From: Bacillota bacterium
GTDB lineage: Bacteria; Bacillota_I; Bacilli_A; Erysipelotrichales; Erysipelotrichaceae
Assembly (NCBI GenBank): GCA_023388995.1
Contig: JAEWFD010000018.1
Span: forward strand, 1 to 47,777
Direction: 5' to 3'
DNA length: 47,777 bases
In this document: positions 17,270 to 25,801 of the stretch, piece after piece
Position numbering within the stretch: position 1 is the first letter of the stretch
Layout: the number at the start of each line of letters is the position of its first letter
Translations under genes and position numbers: made by a program
Notes under the pieces: model-generated
Databases searched by the model: none
The model's input: only the letters and a program-made list of their open reading frames with translations
What the model was told of the DNA's origin: nothing

Positions 17270-17488
17270 ATGATCATTATTCACTGTCCGATCCAACAAG
17301 AATTTGTCCTTTCCTTATTTCAGGAGCCAGTTGGTGATATTGTATATGAATTTGTGAAAAAAGAAGGTATGAAACTGTATTTCAATGTAACCGGTGACGT
17401 GGAAGAGGCAATTGCCAAAGCCAAAGCACGGATCAAGGGTACAGAAATCGGAGCTGTTTTATACTTTCAGATTACGGAGGGAAACTGA
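17270..17488 (+). CDS. Small protein of unknown function in the sugar cluster
   Basis: A 72-aa soluble alpha/beta-looking protein with AAAGGAG before the ATG. It has no recognisable motif; alternating short strands and one helix (VEEAIAKAKARIKG) are apparent. Its stop codon overlaps the next start (TGATG), indicating translational coupling with the small membrane protein and the DUF3284 gene. It may be a binding or regulatory partner in sugar processing; this rests on position only. Confidence 0.7.
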   Translation: MIIIHCPIQQEFVLSLFQEPVGDIVYEFVKKEGMKLYFNVTGDVEEAIAKAKARIKGTEIGAVLYFQITEGN

Positions 17489-17640
17489 TGAAAAAATGGG
17501 GAGTTGCTCTGATTAGTATCGGATCAGTATTCATTGCGTCTTCTCCTTTGATGGGAGTCCAAGTCTTAATGATTTCCACAGGACTGTTGCTGTGGGTCAC
17601 AGGATATATTCTAATGAGGAAAGGAAAAGAACGCACATGA
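17488..17640 (+). CDS. 50-aa membrane protein in the sugar cluster
   Basis: A short gene starting in a TGATG overlap with the previous gene and ending in an ATGA overlap with the DUF3284 gene. CGGAGGG lies just before its ATG. The peptide starts MKKWG, has two hydrophobic segments (about 5-22 and 24-42) and a basic tail KGKERT, fitting a small two-helix membrane protein. The tight overlaps on both sides argue that it is real. Function unknown. Confidence 0.7.
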   Translation: MKKWGVALISIGSVFIASSPLMGVQVLMISTGLLLWVTGYILMRKGKERT

Positions 17641-18086
17641 GAGTTCAACTGCAATTAGATGTCAGCGCTGAAGCATTTTTTACTTTGCTGACAACTTCCG
17701 TATGCAATGATATCAAGCAATCTACCCAGAAAAATATCAGTGCAAGTCATCTTCATGGCTTCCAATATGAAAAAAGGATCAGAACCAAGCTGGGTGTGGA
17801 CAGCAAAGTCCAAGTTAAGATACAGGAATGCAAGATACCAACAATTTACCAGGCAGAGGTTATGACCAAGCAAGGGAGCAATACCTTCCATTATGAACTT
17901 TCGCCGCTGACGGATTCTTCCTGCCATGTAAGCTATGAGGAGTCTTTTGCGGGGGCTAAAAAATATGATCAATGGAATTTCTGGTTATTTTCCCGTTTTT
18001 TCAAGAAGTCTGGGCAAAAACGGCTGATTAATATGCTTCGTTTGATGGAAGCACAAATACTACAAGAACAAGGAGCAACTGTATGA
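17637..18086 (+). CDS. DUF3284 domain protein
   Basis: A 149-aa protein. The start at 17637 is in an ATGA overlap with the preceding small gene and has AGGAAA upstream; the longer frame from 17592 would run back through that gene. It opens MRVQLQLDVSAEAFFTLL and carries the SYEESF segment and C-terminal helix of DUF3284, a START-like family commonly found beside lactose/cellobiose-type PTS genes. Its biochemical role is unknown. It overlaps the downstream mupG-like start by 4 bp. Confidence 0.8.
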   Translation: MRVQLQLDVSAEAFFTLLTTSVCNDIKQSTQKNISASHLHGFQYEKRIRTKLGVDSKVQVKIQECKIPTIYQAEVMTKQGSNTFHYELSPLTDSSCHVSYEESFAGAKKYDQWNFWLFSRFFKKSGQKRLINMLRLMEAQILQEQGATV

Positions 18087-19171
18087 GCAAACTAGGAATT
18101 TCTATTTATCCCGAACATTCCACATTGGAACAAGATAAAGCATATATCAAATTAGCTGCTGATTGCGGATTCCAATCGATTTTCTCCTGCTTGCTTAGCG
18201 TGGATGACGAACATTTAGAAGAAACGAAAGCGGAGCTGAAAGAACTATGTGCGTATGCCAAAGAGCATGGCATGGAAGTGACTTTGGATGTTGCACCTCA
18301 TATTTTCCAAAAGCTGGGAATTACCTATGAAGATCTGCGTTTCTTCCATGAGGTTGGTGCAAAAGGGATTCGTCTTGACGAAGGATTTGACTGCCATAAA
18401 GAAGCTGTTATGTCGTATAATCCATATGGCTTGAATATTGTAATCAATGCAAGTGCCGGAACAAAATACCTGGATCATATTATGAGTTATCAGGCCAATC
18501 GCAATGGACTTGTTGCATGTCATAATTTCTATCCGCAAACATATACGGGACTTAGCATGAGCCATTTTATGCGCTGCAATGAAGATCTGAAGAAACTGCA
18601 AATGCCGATTGGGGCTTTTGTCAGCAGCCAGGCAGAGAATACCTATGGTCCTTGGCCGGTTTACGAAGGTCTATGCACCTTAGAAGAGCATCGGAACTTG
18701 CCGTTGGATGTACAGGTTCGCCATTTGCAGGCAATGGGTACAATTGATGAAATTCTAATCGGCAATGCATATGCAACCAAAGACGAACTGGAAGCAATTG
18801 CCAAGATTGACAGCCGCATTCTGACGTTCAAGTTGCAATTGGAGGATCATCTTTCCGAGGTGGAACAAACAATTATTTTTGAGCATCCGCATCATGTGCG
18901 CGGAGATATGAGTGCTTATATGGCACGCAGCACAATGCCGCGGATCACGTATGCCAAAGAGTCCGTACCGGTTGGAAATACGCGAGACTTGAAACGTGGC
19001 GATGTTGTCGTGATCAATGACCGCTATGGCCGCTATAAAGGGGAATTGCATATTGTTCTGGAAGATATGCCAAATAAAGGGGATAAAAATGTTGTGGGGA
19101 CGATACCTGCGAATGAAATGATGCTGCTGGAGTATCTGCTGCCATGGCGTCCATTCACATTTATCAAGTAG
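18083..19171 (+). CDS. mupG: MupG-like 6-phospho-N-acetylmuramidase (DUF871 family)
   Basis: A 362-aa protein with a TIM-barrel N-terminal domain (about 1-235: LGISIYPEHS, TLDVAPHIF, IRLDEGFD, LVACHNFYPQTYTGLS) and a cyclophilin-like C-terminal domain (about 245-362). This is the DUF871/MupG family. In Staphylococcus MupG hydrolyses MurNAc-6-phosphate-GlcNAc brought in by a PTS. Its place in a PTS cluster fits cytoplasmic splitting of a phosphorylated disaccharide. The family is certain; MurNAc specificity is inferred, because no MurQ etherase or MurNAc PTS is seen here. Confidence 0.82.
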   Translation: MSKLGISIYPEHSTLEQDKAYIKLAADCGFQSIFSCLLSVDDEHLEETKAELKELCAYAKEHGMEVTLDVAPHIFQKLGITYEDLRFFHEVGAKGIRLDEGFDCHKEAVMSYNPYGLNIVINASAGTKYLDHIMSYQANRNGLVACHNFYPQTYTGLSMSHFMRCNEDLKKLQMPIGAFVSSQAENTYGPWPVYEGLCTLEEHRNLPLDVQVRHLQAMGTIDEILIGNAYATKDELEAIAKIDSRILTFKLQLEDHLSEVEQTIIFEHPHHVRGDMSAYMARSTMPRITYAKESVPVGNTRDLKRGDVVVINDRYGRYKGELHIVLEDMPNKGDKNVVGTIPANEMMLLEYLLPWRPFTFIK

Positions 19172-19186
19172 GTTGGTAAGTTTTCA

Positions 19187-19214
19187 TTGAAATTTTCGCC
19201 AGAATTACTATAAT
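19187..19214 (+). promoter_or_regulatory. Promoter of the GntR regulator gene
   Basis: -35 TTGAAA (19187-19192), 16-bp spacer, -10 TATAAT (19209-19214), 29 bp before the ATG. The regulator can thus be made apart from the enzyme genes upstream. Confidence 0.7.
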
Positions 19215-19243
19215 AAATTTAATAAAACAGGAGGTGCGGGTAC

Positions 19244-19915
19244 ATGGATAAGCCAATTTATCAACAAGTGTGTGACTATCTGTTAGATGAAATTAGTTCC
19301 ATGGGTGCCAACACCCCTATTTTGTCGGAGCGGGAATTGGCGGAAGTCACCAAAGCCAGCCGCATGACTGTCCGCAAGGCGATCAACAAGTTGGTGGAAG
19401 AGGGCTATTTATATCGCGATAAAAATAAAGGGACGTTTGTGGCAGACAGCAAAATGCGCAAACGGAGTATTTCGGAATACTTGTTTCATACGGCTGAAGA
19501 CAAGACCAAATACAAATTGCTGCACTTTGACTTAAAGGATAATGTGCGTGATATTGCACAGGAACTGGATATCGAACTGGCAGATACCTTTATTAAGCTG
19601 GTACGGTTGAATTTGGAAGATAAAAAACCGGTGAGCATTGATGAAATCTATGTAGTGCGCAGAATGGTGCGGGATTTTGATCCTTCCAATGTCAGCAAGC
19701 TGCTGGATTTTGAACCTTTTCTTCAAAACGGAGCAATCAATCAAGCCTTCAAGCCGATGATTGTTCCTGTGCAATATGCACGGCTTTTGGAATTAAAGCT
19801 CAATGCGCCGATTATCGTGATTGAAAGCAAGGTGTACACGCCGCAAGGGCGTGTCTATGCCTTCATCAAAACGTTTTCCAATCCGTTGCATATGAATATC
19901 GAAATTACTTTGTAA
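19244..19915 (+). CDS. GntR-family repressor with UTRA ligand domain
   Basis: A 223-aa transcription factor. Residues 1-70 are a GntR winged helix (PIYQQVCDYLLDEI, LSERELAEVTKASRMTVRKA, then YRDKNKGTFV). Residues about 80-223 are a UTRA domain that binds a phosphosugar-like effector. It closes the sugar cluster, and the TGGTATA/TACCA palindromes before the IIB gene are its likely operators. Binding of a phosphorylated sugar product would relieve repression. AGGAGGTG precedes the ATG. Confidence 0.92.
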   Translation: MDKPIYQQVCDYLLDEISSMGANTPILSERELAEVTKASRMTVRKAINKLVEEGYLYRDKNKGTFVADSKMRKRSISEYLFHTAEDKTKYKLLHFDLKDNVRDIAQELDIELADTFIKLVRLNLEDKKPVSIDEIYVVRRMVRDFDPSNVSKLLDFEPFLQNGAINQAFKPMIVPVQYARLLELKLNAPIIVIESKVYTPQGRVYAFIKTFSNPLHMNIEITL

Positions 19916-19938
19916 GAGGATGCAAATCCTCATTTTTA
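19916..19938 (+). terminator. Terminator after the GntR gene
   Basis: GAGGA and TCCTC form a short stem extended by an inner T-A pair, followed by ATTTTTA directly after the stop codon. Confidence 0.65.
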
Positions 19939-19952
19939 TGTGAGGATTTCAA

Positions 19953-19981
19953 TTGAGTATTTCGAGCGTGAATGATATGAT
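19953..19981 (+). promoter_or_regulatory. Promoter of the LapA-like gene
   Basis: -35 TTGAGT (19953-19958) and -10 TATGAT (19976-19981), 17-bp spacer. Confidence 0.65.
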
Positions 19982-20006
19982 AATGAAGTAAAAAGGTGGT
20001 GTATGT

Positions 20007-20354
20007 ATGAGTTGGAGATTTATTGTAGCACTGTTGTTTGCAATAGTTGTATCGGTGTTTGCCATTCAGAACGCAGAAGTAGTCAGCATTCAATTTTTGC
20101 AGATGAAATTAGATATATCACAGGCACTGGTTATCTTGCTGTCAGCGACAGTAGGCGCTATCTGTGTCATGTTGTTTAGTGTTGGCAGATGGATGAAACA
20201 TACAAGCAAACTTGCACAGAATGCACGGACGATTCATAAACTGGAAGGCAACCAGATGGAATTGACACAGAAAATAGCAGCATTGACGCAGCAGCTGGAA
20301 GAGCAAAAACAAGCACAAACCCCAATTGCTGAAGAAGAAAAGGCATCGCTATGA
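20007..20354 (+). CDS. LapA-family (DUF1049) membrane protein
   Basis: A 115-aa protein with two transmembrane segments (about 4-22 and 38-60) around the conserved VFAIQNAEVVSIQFL loop. A cytoplasmic coiled coil follows (HKLEGNQMELTQKIAALTQQLEEQKQ). This is the LapA/DUF1049 family. In enterobacteria the relative LapA works with LapB in envelope assembly; in Bacillota the role is unknown. AAAAGGTGG precedes the ATG. Confidence 0.85.
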   Translation: MSWRFIVALLFAIVVSVFAIQNAEVVSIQFLQMKLDISQALVILLSATVGAICVMLFSVGRWMKHTSKLAQNARTIHKLEGNQMELTQKIAALTQQLEEQKQAQTPIAEEEKASL

Positions 20355-20369
20355 TGTTTTTTTTTAGGC

Positions 20370-20398
20370 AAAAAAAAATACGATGATTGCATCGTATT
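20370..20398 (-). terminator. Terminator of msrB
   Basis: On the minus strand ATACGATG and CATCGTAT form an 8-bp stem with a 4-base loop, followed by a run of nine T. The stem overlaps the msrB stop codon. Confidence 0.9.
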
Positions 20399-20867
20399 AA
20401 GACTTAAACCAGCATAAATAGTGGCCGTAACCTTCTTCTTCCATTTTATGTTTGGGAATGAAATACAGGGCAGCACTATTGATGCAATAGCGCAATCCGC
20501 CAAGTTCAGCAATGCCATCGGTGAAGACATGGCCTAAATGAGCATCACCTACTCTGCTGCGTACCTCAGTTCGCACCATGCCGTGAGAATTGTCATGAAG
20601 GGTATGGATGACGTCTTGATCTACCGGCTTGGTGAAGCTGGGCCAGCCGCAGCCGGAATGGTATTTATCCGTTGACAGAAACAAAGGTTCTCCGGTTGTT
20701 ATGTCAACATACAATCCTTCTCCCTCATGATCGTGATATTCATTTTGGAACGGCAGCTCAGTGCCATTCTCCTGCGTTACCTGATACTGCAATGGAGTTA
20801 AAACTTTTTTTAACTCTTCGGGACTTTTCTGCTGAAACATGGTTTCATCTACTTTAACTTCCTTCAC
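20397..20867 (-). CDS. msrB: Peptide methionine-(R)-S-oxide reductase
   Basis: A 156-aa MsrB starting at a GTG with GAGGG upstream. The family motifs GCGWPSF (resolving-Cys region), RSRVGDAHLGHVFTDG and RYCINSAAL (catalytic Cys) are all present. The CxxC zinc pairs of the metal-binding subclass are absent. It repairs methionine-R-sulfoxide in oxidised proteins in the cytosol. It stands alone, divergent from the lipoprotein gene on its right. Confidence 0.96.
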   Translation of the reverse strand: MKEVKVDETMFQQKSPEELKKVLTPLQYQVTQENGTELPFQNEYHDHEGEGLYVDITTGEPLFLSTDKYHSGCGWPSFTKPVDQDVIHTLHDNSHGMVRTEVRSRVGDAHLGHVFTDGIAELGGLRYCINSAALYFIPKHKMEEEGYGHYLCWFKS

Positions 20868-21128
20868 TTATTTTCCCTCCATCTGAAACTATGATGATTA
20901 TAAAATGGAGCTGGGCAAACGTCAAATCTGATGCTCTGCTACCATGCAAAAAGGTCTGCAAGTGCTACTTGCATCCAGTCTGCTGCTGAAAAGGCCATAT
21001 TCCAGGGGTTGTTTGATTTTCAAATGGGACACGGCATGATACAATAAGCAGGTATGAAAAACTTACCGTTTCTACATAATATCTTCATAACTCTGCTATA
21101 AGATTAAGAAAGAAAAAGGAGCGAACTT

Positions 21129-21848
21129 ATGAACTACTTTAAAAAATTATCACGGATGCTGCTTACAACTTTAGCTGTCCTGCTTGTTGTATCGGCTTGT
21201 GCGAAGCAGCCTGCAAAGGATCCGGAACCGGAAAATAAGGAAGCAGCGATTGCTTTTGCAAAAGAATACAATGACTTGAACGGCACGACAAATCCAAATA
21301 ACAGCAAAGAATATAAAACATTGGATGTGAAGACAGAAAATCCGATTGTGTTCTCTTCTTTCCAGGAAATCAATGAATTATTGAAATCCGGGACAGGTGT
21401 GATCTATCTGGGATTCCCGGAATGCCCTTGGTGCCGGACATTGCTTCCTGTATTGCTGGATGTAGCTGACCAGGAGTTTATCAATACCATCTATTACCTG
21501 AATGTAAAAGAATTGCGCGATGTGAAGAAACTGGATCAATCCGGAAGTGTCGTGACCGAAAAAGAAGGTGCTGAAGGATATGCTGAGTTCTTATCTTTGA
21601 TGGATGCACACTTGGATGCTTATGATGGACTGGAAGATCCTTCCATTAAACGTTTGTATGTACCTGCTGTCATTTTTGTGAAAGAAGGGGAAGTGCAGCT
21701 GTTCCATGTTGGAACTGTTGATTCCCAAGAAGATCCATATCAGCCGCTTACAACGGAGCAATATCAAGAACTGTACGGCCTGTTGAAAGAAGCAACGAAA
21801 GCAACGCTTCGTCTAGCTTGCGAAACAGAAGAATCGAAAGCTTGTTAG
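21129..21848 (+). CDS. Thioredoxin-like lipoprotein with CPWC motif
   Basis: A 239-aa exported protein. A basic N-terminus, a hydrophobic stretch and a lipobox VSAC place the lipidated Cys at 24. Residues about 75-225 form a thioredoxin-like domain with GFPECPWC, the redox pair being Cys99 and Cys102, and a cis-Pro-like VPAVIFVKEG segment. It is probably a membrane-anchored disulfide oxidoreductase; a C-terminal AC...KAC adds two more cysteines. AAAAGGAGC precedes the ATG. Confidence 0.85.
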   Translation: MNYFKKLSRMLLTTLAVLLVVSACAKQPAKDPEPENKEAAIAFAKEYNDLNGTTNPNNSKEYKTLDVKTENPIVFSSFQEINELLKSGTGVIYLGFPECPWCRTLLPVLLDVADQEFINTIYYLNVKELRDVKKLDQSGSVVTEKEGAEGYAEFLSLMDAHLDAYDGLEDPSIKRLYVPAVIFVKEGEVQLFHVGTVDSQEDPYQPLTTEQYQELYGLLKEATKATLRLACETEESKAC

Positions 21849-21852
21849 TGCC

Positions 21853-21876
21853 AACCCTGTGCAAACAGGGTTTTTA
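21853..21876 (+). terminator. Terminator after the thioredoxin-like gene
   Basis: AACCCTGT and ACAGGGTT stem with a GCAA loop, followed by T-rich sequence. Confidence 0.85.
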
Positions 21877-21987
21877 AGTGCGTACTTTGGTCAAATGACA
21901 AGGTAAAAGGACATTTGATTGTGTTCTGCCGGGATCCATGGTAAAATCGATACGTTGTGTCTTGTGAGATAGAAGGTAGGTCATAAA

Positions 21988-23580
21988 ATGATTGGAACAA
22001 ATCAAGTAAGTGTCAGATTTGGTACGAAAGTACTATTTAAAGATGTCAATATAAAATTTACCAATGGAAACTGCTATGGTTTGATTGGTGCAAATGGAGC
22101 AGGGAAATCCACTTTTTTGAAAGTGTTAAGCAAAGAGCTGGAACCGGATACCGGTGACGTATATATGGATGCAAATGAAACTTTGTTTATGTTGAAACAA
22201 GATCATTATGCATTTGATGATACCAACGTATTGCAAACAGTGATTATGGGCAACGAAACTCTATATCAAATTATGCAGGAAAAAGATGCTCTCTATGCGA
22301 AAGCTGATTTCAGCGAAGAAGATGGCATTCGTGCCGGTGAACTGGAAGGGGAGTTTGCGAACTTGGATGGATGGGATGCTGAGGCAAATGCGGCTATCCT
22401 GCTGAATGGCCTAGGCGTTGAAACAAGCAATCATGATAAATTGATGAAAGAGCTGAACGGCAGTGACAAGCTGAAAGTGCTTCTTGCTCAAGCGCTGTTT
22501 GGCAAGCCGGATACATTGCTGCTTGACGAACCAACCAATCACTTGGATTTAAAAGCTATTTCCTGGCTGCAGAATTTTTTGATCAATTATGAGAAAACAG
22601 TTATTGTTGTATCCCATGATCGTCATTTCTTGAATAAAGTTTGCACCCATATCGCAGATGTGGATTTTGGCCAAATTAAGATCTTTGCAGGGAACTATGA
22701 TTTCTGGTATGAATCCAGCCAATTGCTGGCCAAACAACTGAAAGACAGCAATCGCAAAAAAGAAGAGAAAATCAAGGAGTTGGAAGAGTTCATTGCCCGC
22801 TTCAGCGCCAATGCCTCAAAATCCAAGCAAGCGACTTCGCGCAAGAAAACACTTGATAAAATCAATTTGGATGATTTGCAGCCATCAACCAGAAAATATC
22901 CGTTTGTGGATTTTAAGCCAAGCAGGGAGTCAGGTCGTTCTATTCTATTCGTAGAAGATGTTTCCAAAGAAAGCAGCGGCGAAATGATCTTGCGCAATAT
23001 TTCCTTTAATATGATGAAAGGGGATAAAGTTGCTCTGATTGGTGATCCTATCAAAACAAGAATGCTCTTGAAGCTTCTTGCGAATGAAGAAACTGCGGAT
23101 ACCGGAACCATTCAAATCGGGCAAACCATTACACCATCCTATGTACCGAATGATAACAGCAGCTACTTCGCAAGTGATAAGAGTATTGTAGAATGGCTGG
23201 CTGGTTATACCAATATTGATGATATCGGCTTTGTGCGCGGATTCTTAGGAAGAATGCTGTTTTCGGGAGAAGAAGCGTTGAAGGAAGTTCGGGTATTATC
23301 CGGTGGTGAAAAGGCACGATGCATGTTGAGCAAGGCGATGCTGGAAGCTCCGAACTTGCTGCTTTTGGATGATCCAACCAATCATTTGGATTTGGAGTCA
23401 ATTACCGCACTGAATAATGGGCTGATCAATTATACTGGTGAAATGCTCTTCATCAGCCATGACCACCAATTTATTCAAACCATTGCTAACCGCATCATTG
23501 AGATCACAACGGAAGGAATCATCGACCGCCGCATGTCTTATGATGAATATCTGAAGCTGGAATTAGGTATTGAGGATTAA
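21988..23580 (+). CDS. ABC-F family ATPase (YbiT-like), asymmetric active sites
   Basis: A 530-aa soluble protein with two ABC ATPase domains joined by a charged helical linker (about 245-305), as in ribosome-acting ABC-F proteins. Domain 1 has Walker A GANGAGKST (34-42) and Walker B LLLDEPTNHLD (Glu181), but its signature is LNGSDK (156-161) instead of LSGGEK. Domain 2 has an intact LSGGEK signature (437-442) but a broken Walker A (GDPIKTR, 352-358) and Asp462 in place of the catalytic Glu. One composite ATP site is therefore complete and the other degenerate. It likely acts on stalled or starting ribosomes; no resistance role is evident. Confidence 0.92.
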   Translation: MIGTNQVSVRFGTKVLFKDVNIKFTNGNCYGLIGANGAGKSTFLKVLSKELEPDTGDVYMDANETLFMLKQDHYAFDDTNVLQTVIMGNETLYQIMQEKDALYAKADFSEEDGIRAGELEGEFANLDGWDAEANAAILLNGLGVETSNHDKLMKELNGSDKLKVLLAQALFGKPDTLLLDEPTNHLDLKAISWLQNFLINYEKTVIVVSHDRHFLNKVCTHIADVDFGQIKIFAGNYDFWYESSQLLAKQLKDSNRKKEEKIKELEEFIARFSANASKSKQATSRKKTLDKINLDDLQPSTRKYPFVDFKPSRESGRSILFVEDVSKESSGEMILRNISFNMMKGDKVALIGDPIKTRMLLKLLANEETADTGTIQIGQTITPSYVPNDNSSYFASDKSIVEWLAGYTNIDDIGFVRGFLGRMLFSGEEALKEVRVLSGGEKARCMLSKAMLEAPNLLLLDDPTNHLDLESITALNNGLINYTGEMLFISHDHQFIQTIANRIIEITTEGIIDRRMSYDEYLKLELGIED

Positions 23581-23589
23581 TAAAGTATC

Positions 23590-23612
23590 AACTTGGTGAA
23601 AGCCAAGTTTTT
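23590..23612 (+). terminator. Terminator after the ABC-F gene
   Basis: AACTTGG and CCAAGTT stem with a TGAAAG loop, followed by TTTT. Confidence 0.85.
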
Positions 23613-23698
23613 ATGTGGTTGAATTGCTGCTTGATACATACGTTTGCTGGTTTTTTGTATGATATAATGAATGCACCAGAATGGAAAGGAAATATCCT

Positions 23699-24814
23699 AT
23701 GAAATTGCTGCTTCTTCTTTTGCTTTTGCTCATGGCATCCTGTCAGCCGAATCAGAATGCACCCCTTCCTCAGGAACAGGTGCCCCCGAAGGAAGAAACG
23801 CCAGCTTTTTCATTGCTGCCTTATGAGACGGAAATACGCCAGCTTATAGCGGAAGCTGCATTCTTGACGGACTTTTACAAACAGCAATATTTTGATTCTT
23901 ATGAGCTAAGAATTGATGAAACCAGCCTAAGTATTACCTTTGATACGTATTATGTAAATCAAGTGAACCCCTTTGTCATCTCATTTGATGAAACTGGAAA
24001 GCGCTCGGGAGTTTCTTATTTAAATGGTTTTTTTGGAGAACCCCTTTTTTATGAACGATATGGAAAAATCACAGAAGCTGGTTTTAATTACCGCAGCTTC
24101 TATGACTATGGCGAGTATGGGGAAGCTATTTATATATCCAGTATGTATGGCACTTACTATTTCCGATATGATGCTGCCCAGGATAATTTCGTAAGCAATG
24201 ACAGCAATAGCCCCGGCTATCAGAAAGAAATGGTTTTTTTAGAAACACTGGAACCATATTTATGGCTAGCCTACCAAAGAATTCGCGAGAAAGATCATCT
24301 TTTAAAATGCAATGAAGATATTTTTATTGAAAATCTGGAACGTTTGCTGGCAGGTGATCAGACTAGAATAGCATATCTGGCAGCATCACCTAAATCCTAT
24401 CAGGAATTGGTGCAAGCACAGAAACAAAAAACAGATCAGCAAGAACAACTGCGTAAAGAAGATCAGGAATATTTGCTGGGGTTTGAGAAGCAGTCCCTTC
24501 TGGCCCTGGATTTGATTTATACAACTTCAGACAAGACCGTTTCTTTTGACTTGCTGGGTACCGATTACCAAAAGGAGCTGTTTGCCCTTTTGAAAACAAG
24601 TACTGTAGAGGATGCTTTGCCTGTCGGTTTGATAGAAACGGCGCCACAAATCTATCTGCGCTATCAAATCGGTCAAGAGATGAAAGAGGTACGGATCGTT
24701 GCTGCAGGGCATTTTATGGCAGTTTCGCATGACGGAACATTATACTGGTATATGATGGAAGTGGATGCGTTTGCATGGGCAGAACAGATCTATAAAGAAT
24801 TGCAGGAACAATGA
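23699..24814 (+). CDS. Lipoprotein of unknown function
   Basis: A 371-aa exported protein. The start at 23699 is favoured because GAAAGGA (23684-23690) is correctly spaced for it and would be inside the longer frame from 23681. A leucine-rich signal and lipobox MASC place the lipidated Cys at 15, followed by a Pro-rich linker. The mature part has a beta-rich, aromatic N-terminal region (LRIDETSLSITFDTYYVN) and a second repeat-like strand region (LGTDYQKELFALLK). I do not recognise a catalytic motif. A TATAAT at 23663-23668 is the probable -10. Confidence 0.75.
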   Translation: MKLLLLLLLLLMASCQPNQNAPLPQEQVPPKEETPAFSLLPYETEIRQLIAEAAFLTDFYKQQYFDSYELRIDETSLSITFDTYYVNQVNPFVISFDETGKRSGVSYLNGFFGEPLFYERYGKITEAGFNYRSFYDYGEYGEAIYISSMYGTYYFRYDAAQDNFVSNDSNSPGYQKEMVFLETLEPYLWLAYQRIREKDHLLKCNEDIFIENLERLLAGDQTRIAYLAASPKSYQELVQAQKQKTDQQEQLRKEDQEYLLGFEKQSLLALDLIYTTSDKTVSFDLLGTDYQKELFALLKTSTVEDALPVGLIETAPQIYLRYQIGQEMKEVRIVAAGHFMAVSHDGTLYWYMMEVDAFAWAEQIYKELQEQ

Positions 24815-24888
24815 AGATATTGTCAGCAACATCAAACAGTCTAACAATTTACGCAATCATGTAGTAGAATATTGATATGAGGTGGCTT

Positions 24889-25623
24889 ATGACAAAACTA
24901 TGTTTTTTTACCAGCAGTATGATGACAAGTATCGAGAATGAAACAGGAAAGTTCGCGGTAAGAATTGAAAATACCAATCACTTTCTGGATAAACTGCAAG
25001 CGAATTGGCCGGATCATGCCCGTGTGCTGATGATTAGTTCATCGCCCACGGCGCATTCCATCAATGAATTTTATCGTGATATTTACATCGAATCTTTTAG
25101 ATTGAGTGATTTGCCTTATGTATGTATTGATATCTTAGATGATCGCTATCAGGTAGACATTCATTCTTATGACGTTTTGATCTTGGCAGGCGGACATACC
25201 CCTACCCAAAATAAATATTTCGTGGAAATAAACCTGAAAGAGTCTTTAGCGAATTACAATGGAGTTATAGTAGGCATCAGTGCCGGAAGCATGAATGCAG
25301 CAGATATTGTGTATGCCCATCCTGAATTGGAGGGAGAAGTTGCTGATCCAAATTATCAACGACTCCTGTCGGGGCTTGCCCTTTTTAACAAGCGCATCCT
25401 TCCCCATTTTCAGGATAGCAAAGATATGATGCTTGATGGCTATCGTTTGGAAGATATTGCAATGCAAGATTCCCATTTGATTGATTTTTATGCAATGAAC
25501 GATGGCGTCTATTTCTATCAGAATGGGAAAGAGTTGTATCTTTGCGGTGAGGCACTGTATTTTAATAAAGGCATTGTAACAGTTATAGGCAAACCGGACG
25601 TAGATACGAAGATAGCAGACTGA
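24889..25623 (+). CDS. Peptidase S51 family protein (dipeptidase E-like)
   Basis: A 244-aa cytosolic protein. The start at 24889 is preferred to 24877 because GAGG sits 6 bases before it. LAGGHTPTQNKYF provides the family's substrate-loop motif, GISAGSMN carries the nucleophile serine in a tight turn, and ILPHF may give the triad histidine. Members cleave N-terminal Asp dipeptides, cyanophycin fragments or similar acyl peptides; the substrate here is unknown. Confidence 0.85.
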   Translation: MTKLCFFTSSMMTSIENETGKFAVRIENTNHFLDKLQANWPDHARVLMISSSPTAHSINEFYRDIYIESFRLSDLPYVCIDILDDRYQVDIHSYDVLILAGGHTPTQNKYFVEINLKESLANYNGVIVGISAGSMNAADIVYAHPELEGEVADPNYQRLLSGLALFNKRILPHFQDSKDMMLDGYRLEDIAMQDSHLIDFYAMNDGVYFYQNGKELYLCGEALYFNKGIVTVIGKPDVDTKIAD

Positions 25624-25658
25624 AGAATGTTTTGCTGGAGCAAAAATGAATCAGTGCC

Positions 25659-25684
25659 AAAGCACCGTAGATCGGTGCTTTTAT
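25659..25684 (+). terminator. Terminator after the S51 peptidase gene
   Basis: AAGCACCG and CGGTGCTT stem with a TAGAT loop, followed by TTATT. Confidence 0.85.
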
Positions 25685-25747
25685 TCTGGATTCGGGTTTT
25701 CAAGCTTTTGTTTTGCTGCTGTTTGGAAAAGTGTTTTGTCGCAAATC

Positions 25748-25765
25748 TTCATAAGTTCTCCACAG
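25748..25765 (+). promoter_or_regulatory. Shared promoter motif upstream of the DUF2318 gene
   Basis: TTCATAAGTTCTCCACAG lies 36 bp before the start codon. A near copy (15 of 17 bases) lies at 31454-31470, at almost the same distance from another Cys-containing membrane protein gene. It may be a regulator site or an extended -35 region. Confidence 0.4.
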
Positions 25766-25801
25766 TTTGTTGATATGCTTGTGCAGTGGAGGTAGATAGT
25801 G

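Noticed and set aside
20957..20971. GCAAGT-ACTTGC hairpin upstream of the thioredoxin-like gene
   Set aside because: Short stem with no T-run and no known element around it; probably chance.
24877..24888. Upstream ATG of the S51 peptidase gene as the start
   Set aside because: The Shine-Dalgarno GAGG lies between this ATG and the one at 24889, so the downstream start is favoured.
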